From CAZKSN01 sp964555585 (GTDB lineage Bacteria > Bacillota_I > Bacilli_A > RF39 > UBA660), in the NCBI GenBank assembly GCA_964555585.1, contig CAZKSN010000005.1:1-64000 (forward strand): DNA of 64,000 nt, read 5' to 3'. Under the pieces are notes generated by a model. It was given only the letters and a program-made list of their open reading frames with translations. It was not told the origin of the DNA and did no database searches. This document shows, one piece after another, positions 53,317-62,253 of the stretch. Each line of letters begins with the position of its first letter. Position 1 is the first letter of the stretch. Position numbers and translations under genes: made by a program.

Positions 53317-56300
53317 CTAATCATTCCTTCCATTCAATATCGGGTTAGTAACATAGTTGGAGTCACTCAGGAAAAAGCTTTTACAGTTATTAAATCCATT
53401 ATTATAACTGCAGTCATAAAGAGAGAAATTGAAATATCCGTTTCCGTTTAAACCCTCTTTAGAATCATTATAACTTCTTATGCTTCTAATATTTGCAGGA
53501 GTCAAAGTAAAGCTGTAGTCCACACTGTCAGACCAGATATCATTACCTGTTTTTTCAATGTCCTCTATAATTGCATCCGCATTCAGCCAGTTTGTTCCTC
53601 TTGTTCTAGAGGTTGGAAAAACATCTGTTAAATCTATTGTTCTGAAGAAGAATCCTAGAGAGTCTCCGGTATTCCCGTCACCATCTCCATCATCATCTCC
53701 GTAATCCACAATACTGTTATTAACTTGATACTTACAATAATAAATACCTTTGTTATTAACTATTCTTCCATCTCTACCAATATTACTAAAATTTAAAGTA
53801 ACATCATACGTACCTTTTTGAGTTGTTAAATTTAAAGGATAAACGTAATCACCTATTTGAATATAATCAGTTTGTGGAGTCAATGAAATCTTTCCAGTAA
53901 ATACTTGAGTATAATAGTCCTGTGACTGAAAATAATCAACATATAATGTTGTAGTCATTAAAGCTTGTGTATTAGTTGGAACAGTGACTCCACCAATGAC
54001 TTCAGTAGAAGATGTAGTTTTAAAATTACTTGATGCTTTACAATCTGTACACCATGTAGTGTTAGTAGAAGAAGCTATTTTAGTTTTGTAATCTATTATA
54101 GGAGTTGTACCTAAATTTTTTTCAGCATAAGTATAATCCATATCTGATTGATAATTATCTTTATAATCATTTATTATATTCTGATAAAAACTTGTTTCAG
54201 TTCCACTATCTTTATATAAATTACAATTTTTTATATCAACCAATAATTTAGCTTTTTCACTTGCATTAGCATCTAAATAATCTCTTTTCCATTTACCATA
54301 TCTTATTTCAGATTCACAACTTAATTTTGAAGTGGAAACTACTGTCATTACATTTTGATTTAAAACCTTTCCAGTTAAATTATATTGAAAATATCTTCCA
54401 GCCGTTCCACTTACTACAGGAAATAACTGTATATCAATATCTTCTGAACAATAAACATAACAATATTGATTTATTCTTTCATACAAATAATCTTTTTTTT
54501 GCTCTGGACATGCTTTTATTAATTTGTCTACAGTAGGATCATCAAAAGTTACAGTAGTTCCAGTATTACAGTTTCCATCTCCTGAAGGTGTTTTTTCTGT
54601 TGATAATTTTGAATCATCGCAATCACTACATTTGACATCAAATGTAAAAGTTTTAAAATAATTATATTTTTTTGTTGGATTATAAGTTAAAAAATAAGTA
54701 TTTCCATCATAAAAATATGTATACTTTTTTACGTAAGATGTAATACTTGTTGCTCCTGAACCAGTTGCACTAACAGCTAAATTAAAACTTTTAATATTTT
54801 TATAACATAAATCTGAATAATCTATTATTTTTACTGTTATTTCTCCATCTTTATTTACTTTAGATACACTATCTATTTTTACGCCATCACTGGCACTTAT
54901 AGTGACTTTTGTACTACTATCAAAAGATGTTTTAAAAACAATAGTTGCTACATCTGACTGTGAAAAATCAGCAACAGTTGCTGTAGGTTTAACAGATGGT
55001 GAAGAGGAATTTTTTGCGTTTAATTTATTTGTTCTACATTTATTAAATAAATCAATAGCATTTGCTAAATATGTGGTATCTTCTTGAAACATTATTTCAG
55101 GAACATATCCTGTACCTTCAAATATTCCTTTATAATTACTTCCTGTTATTTTACTAATGGTTCTTGAATACATATAATCAAGAAATGATGTACCACTTAT
55201 ATCAATTCTTTCATTTGGATTTATAATATCTGATTCAACTAAAGCTGCTGAAGGAATAATAACATTACTTCCTTTATAAGTAGCCCACATATGCAAGGCC
55301 ATTAAAGTTGCTTTATAAGAAGTAGCATTTTTTACTATACCAATTAAACCACATTTCAATGAAGAACTACATGAAGAAGAACAACTAAAATTTAAATCTT
55401 CAAAATAACTATTTTCTCTCCAAGTAGGACAAACATCAGTAACACAATAACTTGTTTTATTTAAAATTTTCATTGTTTGTTTTTCTCCAACATCTAATTC
55501 ATACTTTGAATACTGTGGAACAGGTTTAGTAACAGTACATTTATATGTTGGAGAAGTATCATATCTTCCCCATAATTGATCATAATCGTCTAAATATGTA
55601 TTTGGAGTTGAACCAGTTCTTGAAAAACCAAGTAATTTAGTATACTCAGTACTCGAAGAACAGGTTGAAATACCCTTAACATATTCTATTGTATAAGATT
55701 TTGTAAGACAAGTATATGTTAAATCATTACAATTATAAACATATTTTTTTTGATTATAATCATAGGGAATACTATGTGTCCTTGACCAACAAGAAATATA
55801 ACTAGAAGGTGTAGTACTTGGAGCATTTTTTATAATATTTTTTCTTTTAAAATTATAATATTTATATGAACCTAAACTATATCCTGAGTCAGCACATCCT
55901 AATGAATTATAATAACAACTCGAATCTGTATAATAACCGGATAATGTTGTTTTAGTATCACAAGCATTTTCTTCCGCCTTTTCTGCGTATATTCCTGAAT
56001 TTGATAATGATGCACCTGTACTGAAACTATATTTTATTTGATCATCATATAAACATTCTAAACTTGGAGACCAAGTATAAGGATCAGAATTACATAAGCT
56101 TATAACTTGGCTACATGTTGGAGTTACTGGAGAAATGGTTGAAATAAATTTTTTGCAAGTCAAACTGGGTGTTACATCACCATTAGAATAATCGTACCAC
56201 TTAAATTCTTCTTCACCAACAATATCTCCTGAATATGCTTGTACATATGGGCAATCATCTAATGTCCAAAAAACATAAAATATTGTTCCTGTTAAAATAT

Positions 56301-56376
56301 CACATGATCTTTCTTCAGCTACCACATTAACACTTAAAATAAAAAATAATATGAAAAACAATATAATTTTTTTCAT
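53317..56376 (-). CDS. Large Cys-rich secreted surface protein, 1019 aa
   Basis: Signal peptide (1-20, ending before EERSC). The mature protein is rich in Ser, Thr, Tyr and Asn with many Cys, including CSSSCSSSLKC and paired CxxC units such as KCSDCDDSK, consistent with disulfide-stapled extracellular domains. A segment near residues 480-580 (TATVADFSQSDVATIVF ...) looks like an immunoglobulin-like beta domain. An Asp/Gly-rich stretch (DDDGDGDGNTGD, near residue 910) may bind calcium or act as a linker. I see no LPxTG signal and no C-terminal membrane segment. It overlaps the upstream 212-aa gene by four bases. Function unknown; adhesin or fibre subunit is a guess. Confidence 0.8.
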   Translation of the reverse strand: MKKIILFFILFFILSVNVVAEERSCDILTGTIFYVFWTLDDCPYVQAYSGDIVGEEEFKWYDYSNGDVTPSLTCKKFISTISPVTPTCSQVISLCNSDPYTWSPSLECLYDDQIKYSFSTGASLSNSGIYAEKAEENACDTKTTLSGYYTDSSCYYNSLGCADSGYSLGSYKYYNFKRKNIIKNAPSTTPSSYISCWSRTHSIPYDYNQKKYVYNCNDLTYTCLTKSYTIEYVKGISTCSSSTEYTKLLGFSRTGSTPNTYLDDYDQLWGRYDTSPTYKCTVTKPVPQYSKYELDVGEKQTMKILNKTSYCVTDVCPTWRENSYFEDLNFSCSSSCSSSLKCGLIGIVKNATSYKATLMALHMWATYKGSNVIIPSAALVESDIINPNERIDISGTSFLDYMYSRTISKITGSNYKGIFEGTGYVPEIMFQEDTTYLANAIDLFNKCRTNKLNAKNSSSPSVKPTATVADFSQSDVATIVFKTSFDSSTKVTISASDGVKIDSVSKVNKDGEITVKIIDYSDLCYKNIKSFNLAVSATGSGATSITSYVKKYTYFYDGNTYFLTYNPTKKYNYFKTFTFDVKCSDCDDSKLSTEKTPSGDGNCNTGTTVTFDDPTVDKLIKACPEQKKDYLYERINQYCYVYCSEDIDIQLFPVVSGTAGRYFQYNLTGKVLNQNVMTVVSTSKLSCESEIRYGKWKRDYLDANASEKAKLLVDIKNCNLYKDSGTETSFYQNIINDYKDNYQSDMDYTYAEKNLGTTPIIDYKTKIASSTNTTWCTDCKASSNFKTTSSTEVIGGVTVPTNTQALMTTTLYVDYFQSQDYYTQVFTGKISLTPQTDYIQIGDYVYPLNLTTQKGTYDVTLNFSNIGRDGRIVNNKGIYYCKYQVNNSIVDYGDDDGDGDGNTGDSLGFFFRTIDLTDVFPTSRTRGTNWLNADAIIEDIEKTGNDIWSDSVDYSFTLTPANIRSIRSYNDSKEGLNGNGYFNFSLYDCSYNNGFNNCKSFFLSDSNYVTNPILNGRND

Positions 56377-57011
56377 TTTTTATTACTCCTTTTTAACATT
56401 ATTATTCTTATAATAAAGAAGCCTCCAATTAATAAAACAGGCAATGCAATATAAAGATAAATGTAATTTTTTGAATTATTATTAGAATCATCAATATAGT
56501 TTTTTTCATTGTATTCATTTATTTCTTTTTCTAAATCTGCTAAAGTTAAGTTTTTCGTATCTGCAAAAGGAGAACATTTTTCATATCCTCTGTTTACCTT
56601 ACATATATCACTTTGATAAAATTGATTATATAATAAAGTATCAAATTCTATAGTTTTTAATAATTCATCTTGACATGCTTTGATATTACCATAAATTTCA
56701 ATTTTATATTTTGTAATTCTTTGTGTATCATAATAGTCAATAGTTAAATAGTTATTTTCTATATTATCATATGTATACTTTGTATCCGTATTATTATAAT
56801 CTTCTTTTATTTTAATGTAAAATGGAGAAATAAATAAATCTTTTATTTCTATCATAATATATGGAATCCCTTCTGTAGTTTCCATTTCTGAAATTTGAAT
56901 AAATTGATTTTCATCTAAAAACTGTTTTAAATCTTCACAAGAAGCTTTCAAAGAAGGCAAATTTATCCAAAAAAACATTGCTAAAAATATTATAAAAAAT
57001 CCTTTTTTCAT
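56373..57011 (-). CDS. Secreted protein with C-terminal membrane anchor, 212 aa
   Basis: Signal peptide (1-23, ending near LKAS), an extracellular domain with four spaced Cys, a polar Asn/Asp linker and one C-terminal transmembrane helix (about 182-203) with a basic stop-transfer tail. The central segment CQDELLKTIEFDTLLYNQFY then C and C matches the 216-aa protein at 58548-59198 (CNNKLLRTIKF ... ENIFY), so the two are paralogues. First gene of the operon with the 1019-aa protein, the small anchored subunit and the signal peptidase, behind a TTGACA-17-TAAAAT promoter. Confidence 0.78.
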   Translation of the reverse strand: MKKGFFIIFLAMFFWINLPSLKASCEDLKQFLDENQFIQISEMETTEGIPYIMIEIKDLFISPFYIKIKEDYNNTDTKYTYDNIENNYLTIDYYDTQRITKYKIEIYGNIKACQDELLKTIEFDTLLYNQFYQSDICKVNRGYEKCSPFADTKNLTLADLEKEINEYNEKNYIDDSNNNSKNYIYLYIALPVLLIGGFFIIRIIMLKRSNKK

Positions 57012-57076
57012 ATTTCAAATCCTTTAATAAATCTAAGTTGTTAAAACGCTATTTTTTATTTACTCTACTTATATTA

Positions 57077-57105
57077 ATTTTAAGTTAAAATTTATATTTT
57101 GTCAA
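57077..57105 (-). promoter_or_regulatory. Promoter of the surface-protein/signal-peptidase operon
   Basis: The minus strand reads TTGACA (57105-57100), 17 bases, TAAAAT (57082-57077). The leader of about 60 bases ends in AAAGGA before ATG 57011. Confidence 0.8.
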
Positions 57106-57143
57106 ATATAATATTATAAAAGAATACACTTAACATAAGTAAT

Positions 57144-57184
57144 AAAAAATAAAAAACAAGTTTAAAATTTTTTGCTTGTTTTTT
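57144..57184 (-). terminator. Terminator after the lipoprotein gene
   Basis: AAAAACAAG (57152-57160) pairs with CTTGTTTTT (57175-57183), with T-rich sequence on the minus-strand 3' side. The long A+T loop makes it a moderate terminator. Confidence 0.6.
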
Positions 57185-57192
57185 AAAATATT

Positions 57193-58452
57193 TTATTTAA
57201 TTAAAATTATTCTGCTTACTTCTTGTGCTTCATTAAATTCTTCTAACGCTTTTGACTTTAAATCATTAGATTGAGAATATGGTGCAAAAAATGGAGTCAT
57301 TTCTTTTATTTTTATTTTAGAAATTGGCAAATTCATTAATACAACATATTCTTCAGGAAAATAATAAGTTAAATTTTTTGTCATATTCCAAGTTGGATAA
57401 CTAAATATAAACTCCAGATTTCTATAAATAATATAAATATGAATGTTAGAATCCAAATTAAAAAGTCCACTTCCAGGTTCTCCTAATTGCTCTGCTATAT
57501 ATAAATCATATACAATTTTATTTAAAAATTGGTACGCTACATCTTGTGTGTTTTTTTTATTACTAGTCAATAATTTTTGTTCTAAAGCATAATATTCCTT
57601 TGATAATTTTTGTCCTTCACTTCCATCTAATAAAGTTAAATAAACTGGTATTACATCATAATCACCTGTCCAATTATTATTCTGATAATCTGATAGTACT
57701 TTATCATAAATATATTCATTATACATATTAGTTAATTTAAATAAAGTTAATGCACTTTTTGTGCTTGGTTCAAATTGAGCTCCATTACATGCTTTTATTA
57801 CCTCACTAAATGTTAATTCATCCATTGGAAAATCAATATTATATCTATCTTGAAAGTCATTATATTTTTGCATTAAAATATTAGTTCTATTATTAATTTT
57901 AATATCATTATATACATCATCGAAAACATTAGGATCATTTTGTAATATTTTTGTAAAAATTTCAATTAATTTTTCTTTATCACTTTCTTGTATATTTCCT
58001 AATTGTGCTTCTTTAATAAAAATTTGTTCTTCTTCTGTTAAATCATAAAATTCAAAATCTTCTATTTTTGATATGTTATTAAATATTCTTGTTCTTTCTG
58101 CCTCAAAGTCATAAATATCAGGATAAAGATTTAATATTGCAGCATCATTAAATATTTCTTTGAAAACATTTTCATAACTAAACTCTATAGGCGTTGGTTT
58201 TGGTGTTGGTATAACTTCAATAATTGTTTCAGTTGGTGTTGGCTCTGGAGTTAATGTTGGTATTTCTATTGTTACTGATGGTTCAATTGATACATCAATA
58301 TCTTCATCATTATTTTTACAAGATGAAAAAAAACCTAATGATAAAGCTGCTAATGCCAAATAAATAATACGCCTTATGGTAGAAGTACTATTTCCTTTCT
58401 TATGATAACTTTTTATTCTTAGTTTCATTTTTTTCTCTTTTTCAATTGCCAT
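57193..58452 (-). CDS. Putative lipoprotein, 419 aa
   Basis: The N-terminus has a long basic region, a hydrophobic core and the lipobox-like LGFFSSC, so the mature protein would start at that Cys with a lipid anchor. A Pro/Thr-rich linker (TPEPTPTE ... PTPKPTP) separates it from a mostly helical extracellular domain (about 100-400) of unknown family. Thr-Pro linkers of this kind are typical of wall-spanning stalks. It is transcribed alone, from an extended -10 promoter. AAGGGAG lies before ATG. Function unknown; the domain has no protease, transporter or binding motif that I can name. Confidence 0.78.
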   Translation of the reverse strand: MAIEKEKKMKLRIKSYHKKGNSTSTIRRIIYLALAALSLGFFSSCKNNDEDIDVSIEPSVTIEIPTLTPEPTPTETIIEVIPTPKPTPIEFSYENVFKEIFNDAAILNLYPDIYDFEAERTRIFNNISKIEDFEFYDLTEEEQIFIKEAQLGNIQESDKEKLIEIFTKILQNDPNVFDDVYNDIKINNRTNILMQKYNDFQDRYNIDFPMDELTFSEVIKACNGAQFEPSTKSALTLFKLTNMYNEYIYDKVLSDYQNNNWTGDYDVIPVYLTLLDGSEGQKLSKEYYALEQKLLTSNKKNTQDVAYQFLNKIVYDLYIAEQLGEPGSGLFNLDSNIHIYIIYRNLEFIFSYPTWNMTKNLTYYFPEEYVVLMNLPISKIKIKEMTPFFAPYSQSNDLKSKALEEFNEAQEVSRIILIK

Positions 58453-58476
58453 TTTAAAACTCCCTTAATTGCACAT

Positions 58477-58485
58477 ATTATAACA
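58477..58485 (-). promoter_or_regulatory. Extended -10 promoter of the lipoprotein gene
   Basis: The minus strand reads TGTTATAAT, just upstream of AAGGGAG and ATG 58452. Confidence 0.65.
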
Positions 58486-58547
58486 TAAAATTAACAAGAA
58501 TACCATGTTTTTCTAATTTTTACACTTATTTTACAATTCCAAGATTT

Positions 58548-59198
58548 TTAAATTTTATATTTAATTTTATTATAAACTATATTTCCAATTATAAATGTTA
58601 TTAAACAACTTCCAATTGCTACAGTACCTTCTAACCAGTATTCTTTAAAAAAATTAAAGATATTATCTATTATTGATTCTTCCTGAACTGGTATTTCCTC
58701 CTTGGGAGTATCTTCTTTTTCTTCCTTTGCTTCATCATATTTTTTAGTTATACCATCAAACAATTCATATGTAATTTGATAATTCAAGAATCTAGTATTA
58801 CATATTTCTAAAGCCATATAGTCTTCACAATAATATGTCCCGTAAAATATATTTTCATAAGGTAAAGTAAATTTTATAGTTCTCAGTAATTTATTATTAC
58901 AATTTGTATTTTTTGAAGAATATACATCCACATATACCGTAGTGCCTTCGGTAACATCTTGAATCAGAATTTTATCATTCATTGGTTCATACGTATCATT
59001 TAAATATTCAAACTTTAATTTTTTTACAACATTATAAAAAATTATATCAAAACTGTTATTGGTTTCATTGTATTCATAGGTATAATTTATATGACTTGCC
59101 AAAGTATTCAAATCAACTATATCTGAATAAGTACACTCAGCATTCAATTTAGTCATGAATATTAAAAAAATTGTAACTACTAATAATATCCTCTTCAT
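58548..59198 (-). CDS. Secreted protein with C-terminal membrane anchor, 216 aa, paralogue of 56373-57011
   Basis: Signal peptide (1-20), an extracellular domain with conserved Cys, a Glu/Lys/Pro-rich stalk (about 150-172) and a C-terminal transmembrane helix (about 190-210). The core segment CNNKLLRTIKFTLP ... NIFY ... C ... C aligns with the 212-aa protein two genes downstream, so both derive from one duplicated family. No known family recognised. It has its own TGATATAAT promoter and AGGAG site and stands between the HelD-like gene and the lipoprotein gene. Confidence 0.75.
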   Translation of the reverse strand: MKRILLVVTIFLIFMTKLNAECTYSDIVDLNTLASHINYTYEYNETNNSFDIIFYNVVKKLKFEYLNDTYEPMNDKILIQDVTEGTTVYVDVYSSKNTNCNNKLLRTIKFTLPYENIFYGTYYCEDYMALEICNTRFLNYQITYELFDGITKKYDEAKEEKEDTPKEEIPVQEESIIDNIFNFFKEYWLEGTVAIGSCLITFIIGNIVYNKIKYKI

Positions 59199-59215
59199 TT
59201 TTTCTCCTATTATAA

Positions 59216-59224
59216 ATTATATCA
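59216..59224 (-). promoter_or_regulatory. Extended -10 promoter of the 216-aa surface protein gene
   Basis: The minus strand reads TGATATAAT, with a very short leader holding AGGAG before ATG 59198. Confidence 0.65.
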
Positions 59225-59277
59225 TAATTTAAGTTTATAAAAAATATTAATAAATATAAATTTATTTATTTTAAAAT

Positions 59278-61356
59278 TTATATCTCACTTAGCACAATTA
59301 ATTTATGAAGAGCTCTTGTGCATGCTACATATGCTAATTTTGATCCTTTATTCATAAAATTATTTTCTTTTGTTTCATATACAATGACTTCATCAAATTC
59401 CAATCCTTTGGCAAAGTAAATTGGCAATACAATCAGACTATTCCTAATATAATTATATTCATCAACAACGATTGAATTCAAAATGCAATGTTTTTGCAAT
59501 ATTTTTGTAATTTTATTTACATCTTTTTTATTCTTTGTAATAATTGCTATTGATTTTATTTTTTTAGAATCTAATTGATTTAATTCTTTTTTTATAATTT
59601 CAATAAACTCAGTATTTTTTATAAAGTGTTTATCAATTGGTTTCAATCCATGTCTATTGATAATAGTTGTATTTAAATTAAGTATTTTATTGGAATAGTT
59701 GGTAATTTCATAAGTGTTTCTATAAGATTTTCCTAAATATATTTTTTTAGAAGTTTTTTCTTTAAAGAAATCTAATAATATATTTAAATTATCATATCCG
59801 AATAATTGATTTATATTTTGATTAACATCACCTAATATTGTAAAGTTTGCTTTTGGAAAAATTTTTTTGATAATTAAATACTGAATTTTTGTATAATCCT
59901 GAGCTTCATCAATTATTACCTGCTTTATAGCTTTATTAGGTTCTATACCCGATAATTTATATTTAAAATAAATGAATAAAATGGAATCTTCATAAAATAA
60001 TTTCTTATTCTGAATATTAGACAAAATGGAATCACAGAATAATTCATAATCTATATTAAAAGTTCTTTCAAGTTTTTTCTTAAAACTACTTGATAAAAAC
60101 ATATCTTTAAAAGATTCTTTAACATTAAAAATATTTTGAAAAGTTTTTTCTAGTTTTGATCTAATATTGTTTTCATCAATTTTTTTATTAAATAAGTGTC
60201 TACTCTTCATTATACAGTAATCAATCACCTTATTAATGCTTTCAATTATAGTTTTACTTTTCAATTCCTCTTTAAAAATGTTAGCACAGTCATTACTGTC
60301 CAGTATCTTTTTTTGATTATAATATACATTATTAAATTTAATTTTTTCTTTTAGTTCATTTATATAGCTGTCTATGATATCTACAAACTTATTATCCATT
60401 TTAATTGAAATATATTGATTGTTATCATTATTATGAATTCTTTCCAAAAAATTCATATATGTTTCAATACTATTATATTCTGAAATAAAACTGTTTATAA
60501 AATCTATGAAAGATGTTTGTAATACATTTGACTCTCCTAAATTGGGGAGTACTTCTGATATGTACTTGCTGAATATTTCATTTGGAGAAAAAATTAATAT
60601 CTCATTTGCTTTTAAATTCTCTCTGTATTTATACATCAAATAAGCAATTCTATGCAGTGCCACAGAAGTCTTTCCCGAACCTGCAGGACCTTCCACAATT
60701 AAACAATCATTTCTTGTATTTCTAATAACTTCATTTTGTTCACATTGAATGGTCTGAACTATTGTTCTCATGTTCTCTCCTGAGGCAGAAGACAAGGTTT
60801 CCAGCAATAATTCATCGTCAATATTTAGTGAGCTGTTAATCGCATATATTAATTTGCCCTTTTCAATTTTATATTGACGTTTTAAACTTATTGTACCTTT
60901 AATAATACCCGTTGGGCTTTCGTATGAAGCCTTTCCTAATTCATAATCATAGTATAAACTCGCAATAGGACTTCTCCAATCATATACAAAAATATTCAAG
61001 TTTTCATCAGTAAGATTCGTTAAACCAATATAAATGTTTTCTGAATTATCTTCATTTTCAAAAATAAAATCAATTCTTCCAAAATAAGGAGAATTAATCA
61101 TATTCTTAAGTAAAAAAGTCTTTTGAGATAAATCTTCAAACAATGATATATTAGTAGAAATTTCTTTTCTGAAAAATTCCTTTTCTGCCCAGTCTAAAGA
61201 AGAATAGTTATTCCAAATATATTTTTTTGTTTCTGTAGTTGCATTTGCAAGTTCATTTAAATTCAAATTATTGACTTTAACTACCTGATTTAAAATTTGG
61301 TTAACTTTTTCTAAATAAATTTCTTCTTTTTCAATATCATTCTTTGTAATCTTCAT
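59278..61356 (-). CDS. helD: HelD-like superfamily 1 helicase
   Basis: 692 aa. HelD proteins bind RNA polymerase and recycle stalled complexes. The N-terminal 190 residues are a coiled-coil and beta region (FGRIDF, FVYDWRSPIASLYYDYE) typical of HelD. The helicase core has Walker A GPAGSGKTS, motif II DEAQDYT, motif III GDVNQNINQL and a C-terminal YVACTRALHKLIV. A C-terminal zinc or Tudor module is absent. The frame extends to a TTG at 61371, but AGGAG four bases before ATG 61356 favours the shorter start. Confidence 0.9.
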   Translation of the reverse strand: MKITKNDIEKEEIYLEKVNQILNQVVKVNNLNLNELANATTETKKYIWNNYSSLDWAEKEFFRKEISTNISLFEDLSQKTFLLKNMINSPYFGRIDFIFENEDNSENIYIGLTNLTDENLNIFVYDWRSPIASLYYDYELGKASYESPTGIIKGTISLKRQYKIEKGKLIYAINSSLNIDDELLLETLSSASGENMRTIVQTIQCEQNEVIRNTRNDCLIVEGPAGSGKTSVALHRIAYLMYKYRENLKANEILIFSPNEIFSKYISEVLPNLGESNVLQTSFIDFINSFISEYNSIETYMNFLERIHNNDNNQYISIKMDNKFVDIIDSYINELKEKIKFNNVYYNQKKILDSNDCANIFKEELKSKTIIESINKVIDYCIMKSRHLFNKKIDENNIRSKLEKTFQNIFNVKESFKDMFLSSSFKKKLERTFNIDYELFCDSILSNIQNKKLFYEDSILFIYFKYKLSGIEPNKAIKQVIIDEAQDYTKIQYLIIKKIFPKANFTILGDVNQNINQLFGYDNLNILLDFFKEKTSKKIYLGKSYRNTYEITNYSNKILNLNTTIINRHGLKPIDKHFIKNTEFIEIIKKELNQLDSKKIKSIAIITKNKKDVNKITKILQKHCILNSIVVDEYNYIRNSLIVLPIYFAKGLEFDEVIVYETKENNFMNKGSKLAYVACTRALHKLIVLSEI

Positions 61357-61448
61357 ATATCTCCTAAACAATATAGTGATAAATTTTTAAAGAAAATTAA
61401 TTAAATATATATTATCATAATTATTTTTTTATATCAATATACTTTTTT

Positions 61449-62237
61449 TCATTTAAGTTCTCTATTAATATAAGCCTCATACAGCACTATTGATGCTGCA
61501 ACTCCCACATTTAAAGAATTAATATTATCTCTCATAGGAATAAATACTTCCTCATGTTTATTTAAATACCAGTTGTTATTTATTCCAAACCTTTCTGAAC
61601 CTACAACAATTACTGTTTTTCCTTTGTAATCATAAGATCTATATATTTTACCTAAATTAGGTTCAAGCAGTATGATTCTGTAATCATTTTTTAATAAAAA
61701 TTCCTGTACTTCCTTATAGGTTGAATTTACTGTAGGCAAATTAAAAATGTATCCTCTGCTGCTGCTTAAAAATTTAGGTTTGTATATATCCGTCCTACAA
61801 TCCATATTAATAATTAAATCCACATTGGTAGAATAAGCGGTTCTATAAATAGTTCCTAAATTTCCAGGCAGTTCAATTCCATCATTAATAAGAATAAATT
61901 TATGTTTATTTATATCAATATCATTAATACTTAATTCCTTATATTCTACTACTGCGATCATACCTGTTGAATTTTCTTTTTCCTTTATATTTTCAAAAAC
62001 TTTTTTTGATATAGTAAACACTTCAAGAGCTTTATTCTCACAATGTTTTTTTATATTTAATGCCTCATATGAGAAGTTTTCTTCATAGCAGTATAAAAAA
62101 TATTTTATCAAATGTTCACTTTTACATAACATTTCTAACACACTAAGTCCTTCAACAATCATTAGATTGTTTTCAGTTTTCTTTTTATATTTTTTTATTT
62201 GTTTTATTAATTCATGATTACTGCCTATATTTTTCAT
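61449..62237 (-). CDS. SPOUT (TrmH/SpoU) family RNA methyltransferase
   Basis: 262 aa. An N-terminal substrate-binding domain (about 1-105) is followed by the SPOUT knot with motif 1 LPGNLGTIYRTA, motif 2 VGSERFGI and motif 3 IPMRDNINSLNVGVAASIVLYEA, which bind S-adenosylmethionine. Family members methylate ribose 2'-O in 23S rRNA or tRNA; the exact target cannot be told. It lies 16 bases after the sortase-like gene in the same direction. Confidence 0.92.
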   Translation of the reverse strand: MKNIGSNHELIKQIKKYKKKTENNLMIVEGLSVLEMLCKSEHLIKYFLYCYEENFSYEALNIKKHCENKALEVFTISKKVFENIKEKENSTGMIAVVEYKELSINDIDINKHKFILINDGIELPGNLGTIYRTAYSTNVDLIINMDCRTDIYKPKFLSSSRGYIFNLPTVNSTYKEVQEFLLKNDYRIILLEPNLGKIYRSYDYKGKTVIVVGSERFGINNNWYLNKHEEVFIPMRDNINSLNVGVAASIVLYEAYINRELK

Positions 62238-62253
62238 AACATCATTTCCTTAC

